Positions 11,911 through 24,828 are shown, counted from the first letter of the stretch. The stretch is 64,000 bases of DNA from Dactylorhiza incarnata (GCA_033032865.1 JAWHQI010000004.1:28378001-28442000); one strand, 5' to 3'. Made by a program: numbers and translations. Notes: generated by a model from the letters alone, not told the origin.

Positions 11911-13677
11911 CTCCCCCTTAAAGTGGGAAGTGGAAGTCAGCCCAAGCAGACTCCTCAACCAAACAAACGGTCCCTTCGACAATGGCTTTGTAAAGATGTC
12001 TGCGACATTATCCTTGCTCTGCACATGCTCATCCATAAGAGATCCCTCCGACACCTTCTCCCGAATGAAATGATGTTGAATATCTATGTGCTTGGTTCGC
12101 GCATGACAAACTGGATTGTTCACCAATTTGAGGGAACTCTCATTATCACCCCGAAGCAGAGTAGGACCACGCACCTCCCTATGAATGTCCTCCACAAGCC
12201 TTCTAAGCCAGACGGCTTCCTGAGCTGCCAAAGTCGATGCTTTGTATTCCACTTCCATGGTAGAGGCAGACACAGAATCCTGCTTCTTGCTGCACCATGA
12301 TATAGCTATAGAGCCTATCATAAAGACGTATCCAGAAGTCGATCTCCGATCATCTGAATCTCCTCCATAATCATCGTCTATGTATCCATGCAAGCAAAAG
12401 CCTGAGTTCTTCCCATAGAAGAGACCCAAATCTGAGGTGGACTTTACATACTTCAGAATGCTCCTAGCCGCCATGAGATGAGGTTTCCGAGGCTCCGCCA
12501 TATACCGACTCACTCGGCCAACCGCATAAGAGATATCCAGCCTCGTGATCGTCATGTAAATCAAACTTCCAACCAAAGCCCGAAACACAAAAGGATCAAA
12601 AAGAACCTTTCCCCCATCACGTCGATGTGTCATACCAACCTCTAGTGGAGTAGAGCTGCTCTTCCCTCCTTCCATGCTGAATCGCTTCATAATTCATTCT
12701 GCATAGCCTTTCTGGGATACAAGCATACTACCATCTTTCCTCTCCACTTTGAGTCTAAGGAAATGGTGGAGCTCGCCCAAGTCCTTCATCTCAAATCTGA
12801 TAGCTAACTCAGCACGAAGTCAACATAAAGCAACACCAAGACCTGAAGCTCACCCGTCTTCTTTACGAATAAGCTTGAATCAGAATCAAAAGCAAAGTAT
12901 CCGAAGAACTGGAGGTATTCTGCTATCTTGCCATAACACGCCTGAGGCGCCTGCTTCAAGCCGTAAAGAGCCTTCTTGAGCTTACACACATATCTTGGGT
13001 GTTCTTCAGAAACATAACCAGGTTGTTGTTCCATGATAATATCCTTGTCAATCTCGCCGTATAAGAAAGCATTCTTTACGTCGAGTTGCTAAATCTTCCA
13101 CCCTTGGCAAGCTGCTAGTGTGATCACCACCCGAACCGAAGTCATCTTGGCAAAAGGGTTGAAGGTCTCTTCATAATCCTCTCCATACTTCTGAGAGAAT
13201 CCTCAACCTACAAGGTGAGCCTTATATCGCTCAATGCTACCATCAGCCTTCTTCTTCAGCTTGAAAACCCACTTGCAAGTCACAGGAGTAACACCCTCAA
13301 CCATAGTCACCAAGTCCCAAGTCCCATTCTTCCTGAGGGCAGCCATCTCTTCATCCATGGCTCCTTCCCACTCCTTGACTCCAACGGCTTTTTCAAAACA
13401 AGATGACTCTGTCTCATCCAGGGGGCCTGCGAAGAAACATGAGATGAAGCTCACCAAGTTTCCTCCTGCATACCGATCTGGTGGAATGATAGTCCTCTTG
13501 GACCTCCTCAAAGCTTTACTCTGAACCACCTCTTCAGCTACATGTTTTGAACTAGCTCTCCTTCCAGGCATACTTAGATCATCGCCCCACCTGCTTCCAG
13601 AACCTGAAGCACCTGACCCAGAGCTAGAAACACATGAAGCACCTGGAGAAACAGGAAACTCCACCAAAACCTCCTCA
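11908..13677 (-). pseudogene. Element C reverse transcriptase and RNase H
   Basis: From the Ser-rich linker (13667) the reverse transcriptase begins; stops occur in LVG*GFSQ (CGA to TGA, near 13203) and WKI*QLDV (TGG to TAG, near 13092). At about 12815 the sequence jumps from LLYVD to AELAIRFEMKD: roughly 50 bp including the second Asp of YVDD is deleted, so catalysis is lost. The following segment to 12690 is open in another frame with a stop. RNase H (12690-11908) is fairly intact (DDYGGDSDD, STMEVEYKA, RGDNES), with the usual catalytic-site TTEAEY changed to TMEVEY. The stop codon overlaps the LTR start, as in A. Confidence 0.88.
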
Positions 13678-13691
13678 GTAGCTTCTTCAAG

Positions 13692-14965
13692 TCAACCATC
13701 TGACCTGCCTTCTTGTAACTCAATAGAAGAGCTACCCTGGTATGATGTCAGCTCATCGAATACCACATCCCTTGAGACCACATCTCTCCATGTCTCTGGA
13801 TCCATGCATCTCCACCCTTTCTTCGGGTCATCATAACTGGCGTAGACTAGCTTCCTTGATTTTGCATCTAGCTTCATTCGAAGGGCATCAGGAACATGCA
13901 CGTAGCAGGTAGATCCGAACACTCGAAGGTGTTCCACCGTAGGATTTATCTTGAACATCAACTCATGAGGGGTCTTCATGTTGATGAGACTTAGAGGCAT
14001 CTGATTGATGACATAAGTTGCACAAGACATTCCCTCTGCCCAGAAAGACTTCGGGATACACTTGGCATGAAGACAACATTTATAGGTCTCCGTCAGATGA
14101 CGGATCTTTTGCTCTGCAACTCCGTTCTGTTGTGGAGTGTGAGCACAAGAGAGCTCTCTCCGGATGCCATGTATTTTGCAGAAGTTGAAGAATGCATTGG
14201 AAGTGAACTCCCCTCCATTTTTAGTTCTGAACATCTTGATCTGCAGATTAAGCCGACCTTCCACTAGCTCCTTGAACTCCACAAACTTCTCAAAGGCTTC
14301 CGACTTCTCCTTCAGAAAATATACCCAAGTATATCTAGTGAAGTCATCAATCAAGGTTAGCATATACCTGCTACCTCCAAGACTAACAGTTGTGGTAGGT
14401 CCAAACAGATCACCATGAATACACTCCAATGGCGCTTTACATCTACTTTGTGATTTGTCAAATGGAAGGCGATGAGCCTTACCATATTGGCAACCTGCAC
14501 AAACATGACCTTCACCGAAGGGTGACAAACTAGGCAGACCTCTTACAAGGCCTCTCCCTGCCATAGCTTTCAACATGTCCATCCCAACATGTCCAAGTCT
14601 TTCATGCCAGATAGCAGCGCTATCGTTAGTCCTCATCTTATCAACATAGGAACTTGTAGATAACACAAACAAGTCCTTCACCCTTCTTCCAGTATGAGTG
14701 ACTTTAGCCTTCACCGTTGACACATTTCGAAGAAACTTTACTTCTGTTGGACCAAACAGAACGTGATAGACAACATCAACATCGTTGGTCACCGAGAAGA
14801 GGTTTCTCTTCATCCCCGGAATATGATAGACATTCTTCAACGTAAGAGGACCTCTATCTACATTCAAAGAAACTAAAAATTCCTTCTCAACAGTATGTAT
14901 AGTATCATAAGCAGTAATGATAGCATCATTACCTGAGTAAGCATACAAAGAAGAGAACTTCGACT
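13692..14965 (-). pseudogene. Element C integrase and protease C-terminus
   Basis: Open from the D insertion point at 14970 down to 13692. It starts in the late protease region (DESKFSSLYAYSG), then has the HHCC finger (WHERLGHVGMD and CAGCQYGK) and the catalytic core: Asp in HGDLFGP, FRTKNGGEF where the second catalytic Asp is replaced by Lys (relatives have FRTDNGGEF), and Glu after PQQNG (VAEQK). The loss of the second Asp would inactivate integrase. The coding start is provided by element D sequence only by chance; the true frame continues at 51561. Confidence 0.88.
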
Positions 14966-15051
14966 CGTCTTGTAACATCCCCAATCCCACCAGACCCCAT
15001 GATGATTGAAAGTGAGGTATTAGACCTTAGGTTTACTTTAGAAGAGGGGGT

Positions 15052-15235
15052 GAATAGATTATTAAAAGGGAAGATCAAATCTTAATCAAATCTTCAATAG
15101 AGTATTAAAAGGGAAGATCAAATCTTGATCAAATCGTGAATAGAGCATTAAAAGGGAAGATCAAACCTTGATCAAATCTTGAATAGAGTATTAAAAGGGA
15201 AGATCAAATCTTGATCAAATCTTGAATAGAGTATT
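15052..15235 (+). repeat. 43-bp tandem repeat in D LTR
   Basis: Units begin at 15052, 15095, 15138, 15181 and partly 15224, exactly 43 bp apart, with the core ATTAAAAGGGAAGATCAAA. The 3' LTR has the same array (about 46640-46815) with some units shortened. Confidence 0.9.
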
Positions 15236-15299
15236 GAATAGATCCATTGCTGAATAGTTGATAACTGATCCTTCAGAAACTTGTCAAGCCTAGTTCGTC

Positions 15300-15727
15300 G
15301 AACTGAAGGTTGGAGTTCGTCGAACTCAACTGATTCGTCGAACGCAAAGCCGCGTTCTTCGAACTGAAGGATGGAGTTCGTCGAACTCAACTAATTCGTC
15401 TAACACAAAGCCGCATTCTTCGAACTGAAGGTTGGAGTTCGTCGAACTCAACTAATTCGTCGAACGCAAAGCCGCGTTCTTCGAACTGAAGGTTAGAATT
15501 CATCAAACTCAACTAATTTGTCGAACGCAAAGCCGCGTTCTTCGAACTTAAGGTTGGAATTCGTCGAACTCAACTAATTTGTCAAACGTAAAGCCGCGTT
15601 CTTTGAACTGAAGGTTGGAGTTCATCGAACTCAACTAATTCATTGAACGCAAAGTCGCGTTCCTCGAACTGAAGGTTGGAGTTCGTCGAACTCAATTAAT
15701 TCGTCGAACACAGAAACTTGAAATTTT
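15300..15727 (+). repeat. 61-bp tandem repeat with TTCGTCGAA in D LTR
   Basis: Seven units start at 15300, 15361, 15422, 15483, 15544, 15605 and 15666, in exact 61-bp register. Each unit carries up to two TTCGTCGAAC palindromes (GAGTTCGTCGAACTC and ATTCGTCGAACGC) and a CGTTCTTCGAAC half. The 3' LTR has seven units in the same register (46881 to about 47307). Substitutions within the palindromes are mainly C/T and G/A. Confidence 0.92.
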
Positions 15728-18700
15728 TCCTAAGTTCTAGCTACTTAAACCAAGGCCCCACCTCATCCCAAGCACCCCAGTCGAATTCCCCAGCCCATGA
15801 ATAGTCGTTTCAGGCATGGGAGCCACTCAAACAGTAGCATAGGGGAGGTACAAGTCAGGGCCGAACATCCCCATTTCCATCCTCCCTATACAGCCACTAA
15901 CTCCTCCAATTGAACAATCCATCATCTTCAGAAGGGCCTTAGTAGTCGAGCCAGCCTACAGGAGCAGAGGAAACGGTGGAGAATCCACAGATCGAGTAAG
16001 CTCACCGGAGACGGAGAAATCCATGGCCGCACGTCGGAGCACACGCCGCCGAGCCACAATCGAGTTCTATTTCTCCCCCTCTCCCTCTGTGCTAGCATCT
16101 AGATCTACATAGGAGAGAAATCAGGTTCAATTGAACCCGATCCCATGTGAGGAAGAGGAAGAATTTCTGAGCTTTTCTCCTAGCTCGGGATCGCCAGAGG
16201 AGCTACCTCCGGCAGCCGTGTCACCGCCTGGCGGTAGCCACCACCTTAACGAAGGTGGTGGATGTGGTGGCCCTCAGGTGGCCGGGAAATGAAGGTAGAA
16301 ATCGGCCCAGCTGGGAGCAATGCTGGTCGTCGGCTGGAGGAAGGAGACGAAATCCTGGCCATTGATTTCAGGGGATGGATATATGCAGACCAATAATTAT
16401 ACACTTAAAATAATCTGTCACACTTAATACATAAGATTAAACTCAATTTTTGGGCTACTTAGATGCTATTTTATGCAAAATTGCAAGAGACAACTTTTGT
16501 AGGCCTTGCTCTCTACTTTCCATAGGGCTTTGAATCACCCTATTTGGTGACCTACAGTCCCCTGTAGGTCCATTCTACTGAGACATGTACAAAGGGGTGT
16601 GCAGAACTTATTTTGTTGATCTAGACTTCATACCTACATGAATGAGTCTAATATTTGAGCCATAGTTGTAAATAGTATAGACTCATCCCCTGCCCAAAAG
16701 TCCAAATTTTAGGGCAAAACTTTTCTATGATTTTATGTTAAATGTGATATTTCATATTAATGAAATATTTATAGTTAAATATATGCAAAGTGATCCAAAT
16801 CATGGGTGGTATAAGGGTTAGACCCTATTGAGTAACATGTCAAAAGTTGGGACCATTTGGGCAACTTTAGGTCATATTTTCCCATACTCATAGGAATGTG
16901 ATGTATGGAGGGGTGGTGTGCACATAGCACATTTGTGTATTTTATAATCTCATCACTTATGTATGGTAGTAGGCTCATGAAATTTTGGTAACACACATAT
17001 CATAGAGGAGGGTATCATCCTTAGAAATATTAGGATTTTTGGAAAGAAAAATCCTAAATATTTGGACAATAATGAATTTGTCACATAAATATATTATTCA
17101 AATAAAAGTGATCAAACAACCTAGTCAAAACCTGATTTTCTGTCACATGATATTTTAGGATGTTATACACCTCTGTAAATTTTGTTGGAATTTTTGGAAT
17201 TAATTCACTTGGACATTTGTGAATGATGAATTTTGTCACAAAGTGTAATAATGGAATAAACATCACCTAAATCCTAGGGAAAAATCCAATACTCTGGCAT
17301 ATGATTGTTTATCTTGAAATACAACTCTGGAAATTTTGGTAGAATTTGTAGAAGTCATTTACACTGATAATTACCAAAAATGCCCTTTTGTCACAAAGTT
17401 TATTAATGGAATTAACATCACCTAAAACCTAGGGAAAAATCCAATACTCTGGCATATGATAGTTTATCTTGCAATACAACTCTGGAAATTTTGGTGGAAT
17501 TTGTAGAAGTCATTTACACTGATAATTACCAAAAATACCCTTTGACACACTTATGTATTAATGGAATTTACATGACTAATATTACCTGAAAAATTCTAAA
17601 AATATGGCCTGGCTCTATTCTGATCATCAATAATATATGGTATTTTTAATAGAATTTTTGGAGCAATTATTTTAGTACTTACCGTGTAATGTGCCCAATT
17701 GATTTAAAAGTTTAAATATTTAAACAGTGGTCTTAAAAATCATGAAAAATTAGGAAATTCATCCAGCCATGATATTTATATAATATATGTCACTGATAAT
17801 TTATTGAGAGCATTTTGACTTCATAACATTGTACTTCATGTGTAAAGTGAGGTGTGCATAATCATTAAAGTATTTTTATAAATGACCAAATTAGTTGAGA
17901 AAATTATGAATTTTTGACCATATTGTGATTAGGTCATTTTTGATCTATGATAAAAATCTTAAGTCATTTGGTCATGTTTTGATGATGTTCACATTATGGA
18001 GATTCAAATTAGCCCAATGTAGAGTTGGTCTGCGTTTAGTAAAAACTTGGGGTAGTATCTAAGCTAGTCAAAACATGTGGGAATGGAATTAAATTTGGAG
18101 TATAACATTAGGGCATTTGTAACTACAGTCCACATGATTGGTAGGCTAATTGGAGAAAGTTTTCCCTACAGAGAATAGTTAACAGAAGTACGTCACGGTG
18201 AACAATTGAAGTAAATTTGGGGGCTTTCTAATCATAGAACTAATAGTGACATTTAGACAGTTTAGGTGACAATGAAGCATTCAAGGTTAGATATGAGTGT
18301 TTAAATGAACACCTAAGGATTTGCACCACGCATTAGTAAAAGGTTGTCAGTTACCTAAAAGAAACCTAAATCGTACTTAAATAGTATAGAGCAACCATGA
18401 GGGTAACCTTAACAAGGGTAGTTACCAAAAAGAATAAATATTCTGAGAAGGGAAGGTATAGGATATCACCCCAGAATACCATCTAGTACCGCTGCGAGCC
18501 CTTCACCGGGTAAACCTCGGGAAGTCCAGGACTCACCCTAAACTTCTAAGTATACAATAATTAGACAAGATTAGTCTAACTAAATGAATAAGAGACATGG
18601 TAAACTTCATCCCGAGTTAAGGGATGGGAGGTTGTATATCAGGATGAGTTAGTCCTGCGAGCTGAAGGCTCGGGTGGTGATAAATTGCATGTGCATAAGA

Positions 18701-19093
18701 ACAAATTAGTGGCGGGTCTTCGTGTTGGAGTTTCTGAGGTGATCTCAAAGCAATCAACAGTTAGTCTTACTGCCAACGCAATATGAGCCTATAGGGTCGC
18801 ACATAAAAGTGCTTGGAGAAATTGGAGAATGAATTGAGTTGGCCTTGCTCATATTGGATATGAGTGGAGGACCAATCATGTGACTGTTTGGAATTATGTT
18901 GAGAATGTCTCAATGGGAAATCATTTAAAAGGTTTAAATGAATGGATTTATACTTGACAAATTCGGCTAAAGTGATTAGACAAACTGAGTCAAAATTTGG
19001 CTAAAGGGATCAGACGAATTCGGCTAAAGGGTTTATACGAATTCAGCTAAGTCAAAATTCGGCTAAAGGGTTTAGACGAATTTGTATAGCCGA

Positions 19094-19127
<34 letters not shown>

Positions 19128-19146
19128 ATTTGGCTATAGTGAATAG

Positions 19147-19400
19147 TTGAGCTGAAGGCGTTCGTCGACCACTGAGACGGCTAGTATACGACGTTCGTCG
19201 ACCGCTGAGACAGCTAGTATACGGCATTCATCGACCGCTGAGACGGCCAGTATACCGCGTTCATCGAACGACTGTTATATACTGCGTTCGACGAACGGCT
19301 AGTAGTATACTGTGTTCGACGAACGACTAGCATACTGCGTTCAACAAACGGCTAGTATACTGCATTCGACGAACGGCTCGTCAAAGCACGTTCGACGAAT
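19147..19400 (+). repeat. U3 palindrome array of E 5' LTR
   Basis: About eight units of CGTTCGTCGACCGCTGAGACGGCTAG in the left half and CGTTCGACGAACGGCTAG in the right half, separated by TATAC. The same array is in the 3' LTR (33236-33525). It ends about 55 bp before the TATA box, as an upstream control region would. Confidence 0.8.
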
Positions 19401-19456
19401 TCTATTTTCTTCTCTTAAAGTCGTGGTTGTGCGGATAGCTCCCTTTTGCGCGTGGG

Positions 19457-19464
19457 TATAAAAG
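19457..19464 (+). promoter_or_regulatory. TATA box of E 5' LTR
   Basis: TATAAAAG, conserved in the 3' LTR at 33581-33588. It would start the genomic transcript about 30 bp downstream. Confidence 0.65.
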
Positions 19465-19989
19465 AATGCGATTCTTTTTGACCTACATATAGCTATCTAT
19501 TTTGCGAAAGAAAGAGAGAGCGATCTATTTTGCGAAAGAAAGAGAGAGCGGCGGAAGAGTTCCGCCTCTAGCCCCAGAAGGAAATGTTCCGACCGGTCGA
19601 TCCCGCCGCCACTATCGCCTCTTCCTGTAGTCGGACCTAGCAATCCGTAGAAGACGTAGAGGACAGTTATTCTCCGACCTAGATCTTGTGTGACAAGAGG
19701 CTAGGGTTCTCCAGTGCTCGTGTGGACTACTATAGAGGTGCAGATCCATTTCTGCGCAAGGAACTCAGCCGCACCATCTTGAATCTGACATTGGAGCACC
19801 TTGCTTTGTGTATTGACTCAAATCCCCTTCAGGTATATTTTCTGCAATATGTTGTAGATATTTCTTTATTTCTTGAATCAATGAAATCGCAAGTTCCTTA
19901 ACTATTGGGTTGTTCTAGTTATTTATTCCGCTGCGCATATGTGATATGTTGTATTATCATTCCTGAAATGGTACATAGAAAACCCAACA

Positions 19990-20971
19990 GTGGTATCAAA
20001 GCGAGGTTCGCAATCTAATGCATGTAAATCAGAAATTTAGAAGTGTTCTAAATATCTGGATTTCTTCCTAGATGTTTGAATTTCGAAGAAATGTTCTAGA
20101 CTGGAAAAACTCCGAGGAATGCATGTGAATGCATTGCGATTTCATTGTTTCAGAAATTGTGTCTCCTTTGCAGTAACCGTCCCTCTAATTGGTTTGTGAA
20201 ACCAAGCGTCTTAGATTTTGAATCTGACGATGAGAGACGAGCTTGTCTACTGCATAAGTGGAGTTATTTTTTCCTGTGTCAAATGCATCTAAATCTGGAG
20301 ATTTAGAAGTGTTCTAAATGCTCAGATTTATCCCTTTTTATCAAGCGTTGATAATTTTGTTTTGTGCACTTCTGGGATGTATTTGGTTGTGATTGTTGTA
20401 TTTTATTTAAAGTGCACGTTGATTAATTGTTAATCAATTTTATAAATAAAATCCCTTATCCAATATTAAGTATACGGATGCCTTCCGATGGATGACACTC
20501 TTCCTGCCTCGATCGATGAAGTGTGGCCTTGCCAAAGCAAGGTGCATTAATCTATATTGGTAAGGGTTCGAGCGGATAATTATGATATCCCATTGTCGAC
20601 ATCGGGTCTAACTTAACTGGGTGACCTCAAAATTTGAGTGCCTAGAGCCATTGGGTTGTCATGCACCATATGATGGATGCGAATAACGAGTTATTCACCA
20701 ACCATACAAGAGTTGCATAGTGATGCAATTGGCAAATGTTGCCTACCTAAATAACCGCATTGCGAGAGAAACGCCAAAGCGGACTCGTTGTGTTGGTGAA
20801 ATATGGATCTTGTCCACTAAGAGAGTAGCTCGCATAAACTCTCCGAATCGAAATTAAGGGTTATCAATTTGATTAAAATAGTGGGTGTATTTAATTAAAG
20901 TCCTTATTAAAGTAAAATGTATTTTGAAATATAGTACTGAAAATCTTTTGCAAATTTATTGTAGAATTTCC
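19990..20971 (+). other. E primer binding site and leader
   Basis: TGGTATCAAAGC at 19991-20002, one base after the LTR, is close to the initiator tRNA-Met complement used by most copia elements (TGGTATCAGAGC, one mismatch). The remainder to the gag ATG at 20972 is non-coding leader of almost 1 kb. It has a partly repeated CTAAAT-CTGGATTT block (20010-20080 and 20285-20330). Confidence 0.75.
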
Positions 20972-21802
20972 ATGGCAATTACTTCACACTCCGCGTTGTC
21001 CCTGAGAGCCATCCTTGAGAAGGATAAGCTCAATGGGATGAATTTCCTAGATTGGTTCAGGAACCTGAGAATTGTTCTCTGGCAAGAGCGTAAGCTCTAT
21101 GTCCTTGAAGAAGATCCCCCCGAGGAGCCAACCTCTACTGCACCTCGTGCTGATAAAGATGCTTATAAGAAGTATGATGATGACTCCTTGGATGTAGAAT
21201 GTCTCATGCTCGCAACCATGAACTCTGAGCTTCATAAGCAACATGAGAACATGAGCTGTTTCGAGATGGTGGAGCACCTGAAGAAAATGTTTCAAGGGCA
21301 AGCTCGCCAAGAGAGATTTGATATATCCAGGGCGTTTTTTCATTGTAAGATAGGAGCTCGGGACCCAGTAGGAACTCACGTACTCAAGATGATTGGGTAT
21401 ATAGAGAACCTTGAAAGACTGGGGTTCCCGTTGGGCCAAGAGTTGGCCACTGATCTGATCCTGCAATCGTTGCCGGACAGTTATGAGCAGTTTGTATTAA
21501 ATTACAATATAAATGAAATTGACAAGACACTGCCCGACCTCCTAGGCATGTTGAGAACTGCCGAGATCAATATGAAGAAGACCAAGCCTGCCAGCCCCAT
21601 ACTGATGGTTCATAAGAGCAAGGGCAAGGCCAAGGGATTCAAGAAGATGAAGATTGGATCTAAGTCTCCTCTTGATCCCAAGTCTTTTGCACTGAAAAAG
21701 AAAGGTCTGGCCAAGGAAGGGAAGTGCCACCATTGTGGTAAGGCAGGGCATTGGAGGCGGAACTGTCCCTTCTACATTGAAGATCTGCAGAAGAAGAAGT
21801 GA
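20972..21802 (+). pseudogene. Element E gag
   Basis: Start chosen at ATG 20972; an in-frame GTG further upstream is less likely. The N-terminal half is the copia gag domain (ILEKDKLNGMNFLDWFRNL, then a LEVEDDPP-type acidic loop, and SLPDSYEQF near residue 170). A lysine-rich segment precedes a CX2CX4HX4C zinc knuckle at 21725-21766 (CHHCGKAGHWRRNC). The frame stops at TGA 21800-21802, where GGA would continue in frame into protease. Gag would form the cytoplasmic particle around the RNA. This is the best preserved gag of the copia elements here, with no break before the terminal stop. Confidence 0.85.
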
Positions 21803-23305
21803 AGTATGACTTCCACTTCAGGTATATTTGTTATAGAAATAAACCTTTCTACTCCTTCATCTTGGGTATTGGATACCGGATGTGGTTCTCACATTTGTAC
21901 GAATGTTCAGGAACTGACAAGGAGAAGAATGCTGGGTAGAGGAGAGATACACCTGCGTGTTGGAAATGGAGCAAGAGTTGCTATCGTTTCCGTTGGTGTT
22001 TATCGTCTTTCTTTGCCCACTAGCTTGTAATAGAATTAGATAACTGTAATTTTGTTCCAGCCATAACTCGAAACATTATATCTGTGTCATGTTTAGACAT
22101 GAGAGGATTTTCTTTCATTATTAAGAACAATAGTTGTTCGATATTTATGAATGATGTTTGTTATGGTGTAGCCCAACTGTGTAATGGTCTATATGTTTTG
22201 AACTTAGACCATCCGATCTATAACATAGAAAATACTAAAAGACTAAAAACAAATGACTTGAATCCTACGTATCTCTGGCATTGTCATTTGGGCCATATAA
22301 ATGAGATACGCATATCTAAGCTCCATAAAGATGGATTATTAGACTCATTTGATTATGAATCATTTGAGAGATGCGAGTCTTGCTTATTGGGCAAAATGAC
22401 TAAAGTCCCTTTCACTGGTCATACTGAGAGGGTTGATGATCTTTTGGGTGTAATACATAGTGATGTATGTAGACCCATGAGTCCTATGGCTAGAGGTCGG
22501 TACTACTACTTCGTAACATTTACTGATGATTACAGTAGATATGGATACGTGTTTCTTATGAAGAACAAATCCGAAACCTTTGAAAAGTTCAAAGAGTTTA
22601 AAAATGAAGTAGAGAACCAACTGGGAAAAAAGATAAAAGCACTCTGATCTGATCGAGGTGGCGAATATCTAAGTCATGAGTTTTGAGATCATCTGAGAGA
22701 GTGTGGTATTGTATCACAGCTCATTCCGCTCGGAACACCACAACATAATGGTGTGTCTGAGAGGAGGAATTGTACTTTGTTAGACATGGTACAGTCGATG
22801 ATGAGTCATGCAGATTTGCCCATTTCCTTTTGGGGATTTGCTTTAGAGACTGCCGCTTTCACTAAAAAACGTGCTCCAATGAAAACGGTTCTTAAGACAC
22901 CATATGAGCTATGGACTGGGAAGCGTCCTAGTTTGTCTTTTATTAAGATTTAGGGCTGTGAGGCATACGTGCGACGTCAAATGTCTGACAAGCTGGAACC
23001 CAAGTCGGATAAGTGTTATCTTGTGGGATATCCTAGGGAAACCAAAGGGTATTACTTCTACCTGCCGTCCGAGGGCAAAGTGTTTGTCGCAAGGACTAGC
23101 GTCTTTTTGGAGAAAGAGTTCTTATCCAGAAAGACTGCAAAGGTGGAACTTGAAGAAGTTCAAGAACCACAAACAATAGCTGAACCGATTTTAGAAATTG
23201 AGCAAGGACTACAAGTTGTTGTAGCTAGAGAGCCTGCTCAAGAAACACAAGTCCTGCGTAGATCTGATAGACCGAGATTTGAGCCTGAGAGATATGGATA
23301 TCTCG
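21803..23305 (+). pseudogene. Element E protease and integrase
   Basis: The protease has an intact D-T-G at about 21870 (SWVLDTGCGSH). A one-base shift near 22022 moves the frame into the pre-integrase domain (LWHCHLGH, CESCLLGK). In the integrase core, the first Asp is in HSDVCRP, the second in SDRGGEY, and the Glu after QHNGVSE. Stops: TGA 22645-22647 (from CGA), TGA 22684-22686 and TAG 22951-22953 (from TGG in WGCEAY). The C-terminal integrase region (YLVGYPRETKGYYFY) reaches the F insertion, which lies between V and S of YGYLVS. Confidence 0.85.
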
Positions 23306-23310
23306 TGTCT

Positions 23311-24828
23311 TGATGCGCTATTTCGGCAATGCTAATTAGCAAGCGCGAAATGCAATACGACGGCAGTGCACCAGTCGCTCAAGTAATAAAATAGGGAGGA
23401 ACTCCCCGAATATCGTTTTCTAAGTACCGCAAGTTGGGTAGTACGATGTGCTCAAACCAGGAAATTAGTTAAAAGGATTAATAAGAAACAAAGGGGGGTT
23501 GTGATTTGGGTTCCTAAGCTATTGCAGAATGAAAAGAAATGCGGGTCGAAAAGCACCGCTTCGCAACGTGTGGGTGAGTGCAGCGGCCGCGATGCCGCGC
23601 TTTGGTAAGCGGGTGGAGTGGCCACAGTGCGGGGTTCGTGAGGGTCGTACTCACCTCTTCGCAAACATCACCACTAGCAATCGCTAAGTGGCTTCACACA
23701 CAAGCAACCTAGGCTATCACAACAACAAACAAGGGCTATTCTTGCCACCGCATCAACATTGGACATGAACACAAGCAATAATCCTTAAGATTAACTTAAC
23801 AAGTATTCATACAACACATAAACAAGTACAAGCATCAAGGGTTAGAGAGGACCACAAAGAAGATGTCACCGCGTCTTGGGTTCATGGCCGGAATGAGAGG
23901 TTGTCGGGCTCTCTCCGGGCTCGGCCCTCAGATGGCGTGCTAACTCGAAGGAGGCTGTCACCGCTCCAATGATCTTCAGCGCTTTTATGGTCTCCTCGGC
24001 GAGGAATGCTTGAGCTAGCGGCGGCGGAAGCTTGCAAACGCTGTCGGATGGAAGGATGATGAAGGAGATCACCGGAGATGGTCTCCTCTTGCCTCCTCCA
24101 GTGGAAAGGATGAAAATGGCGGGATTCCAAGCCTTTCCCGTGAGGGGGATCGAGCTCTGTCCCATCACCATAATGGCAGCAACAATTCCTGCTTAAATAC
24201 TAAACGGGCATAAAAATGGTCACGCACGGTCGAACGCACGACTGTGCGCAGACCGTGCGTTAATTAATGATAAAAATGGCGTGAAGACGAAGCTACGCCG
24301 TCCGTGCGATTTACTTACGCACGGGCAAATCCGTCTGTGCGTCAAAACGCACGGACAAATTCAGATACGTCTTAAAACAGCAGAAATAGGAGACCGTGCG
24401 TTTTACTTACGCACGGGCGATCCCGACTGTGTGTCAAAACGCACGAGTAAACTCGGATCGCCAGTTTTCTGCCCAGATGAGAGCGCACGACCACATCAGA
24501 CCGTGCATCAAGGAAAACGCACGACCGTGCATTTCACACAGTTATGAAATCTGGGAGAAAACTGGATACAAGACAATCCGGCCACCTGCACACAAGAAAA
24601 TCAAGCTGGGAATACACCTCGAGCACCAGATAAACATAGAGAAATGGAAGGGGAGCACCATGTGCTTACCCCCAATAACAAGGAGCGCAATTGCACACCG
24701 AAACGGGCCTAATAGTGCACCTAGCAGGGAATAGTGAATATGAATGAAAACGTGCCTAAAGTGTGGTGCAAAGACTAGATAATCGGCCCAGATGAGTCCA
24801 TAAATATATATATAAATGGGACTCATCA
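23311..24828 (-). repeat. 3' LTR of F
   Basis: On + it begins TGATGCGC and ends GACTCATCA. It contains an array of CGCACGACCGTGCG-like palindromes and halves (24217-24540) upstream (minus sense) of a TATTTAAG box near 24193. The lower part (23311-24180) is shared with the other Athila-like LTRs H and I only in short blocks such as GCACCAGTCG-CTCAAGTAATAA. Confidence 0.92.

Larger units (their letters stand above)
14971..18722 (+). repeat. D 5' LTR, first piece
   Basis: It matches 46563-50312 along its length. It holds a 43-bp tandem array (15052-15235), a 61-bp array (15300-15727), a GC-richer block with CCGGCAGCCGTGTCACC (about 16208), and then about 2 kb of AT-rich sequence with a repeat of about 161 bp (17230-17570). 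It ends at CTTCG, the target duplicated by element E. No credible protein is encoded. Confidence 0.88.
18723..19989 (+). repeat. 5' LTR of element E
   Basis: It starts TGTTGGAGTTTC and ends GAAAACCCAACA. U3 has two arrays: a TTCGGCTAAAGGG repeat of about 25 bp (18955-19090), then an array of about 32 bp (19147-19400) mixing TTCGWCGAA and GACCGCTGAGAC. A TA dinucleotide run is at 19100-19123, and a TATA box at 19457. A duplicated GCGAAAGAAAGAGAGAGCG (about 19504-19550) lies downstream. Confidence 0.93.

Noticed and set aside
15300..15727. Regular 61-bp array as a CRISPR
   Set aside because: Units are repeated over their whole length with no unique spacers, lie inside an LTR and are copied in the partner LTR.
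23866..24171. 101-codon minus-strand frame in the F LTR as gene
   Set aside because: Lies wholly in the LTR and is shifted in the partner LTR (29400-29730).
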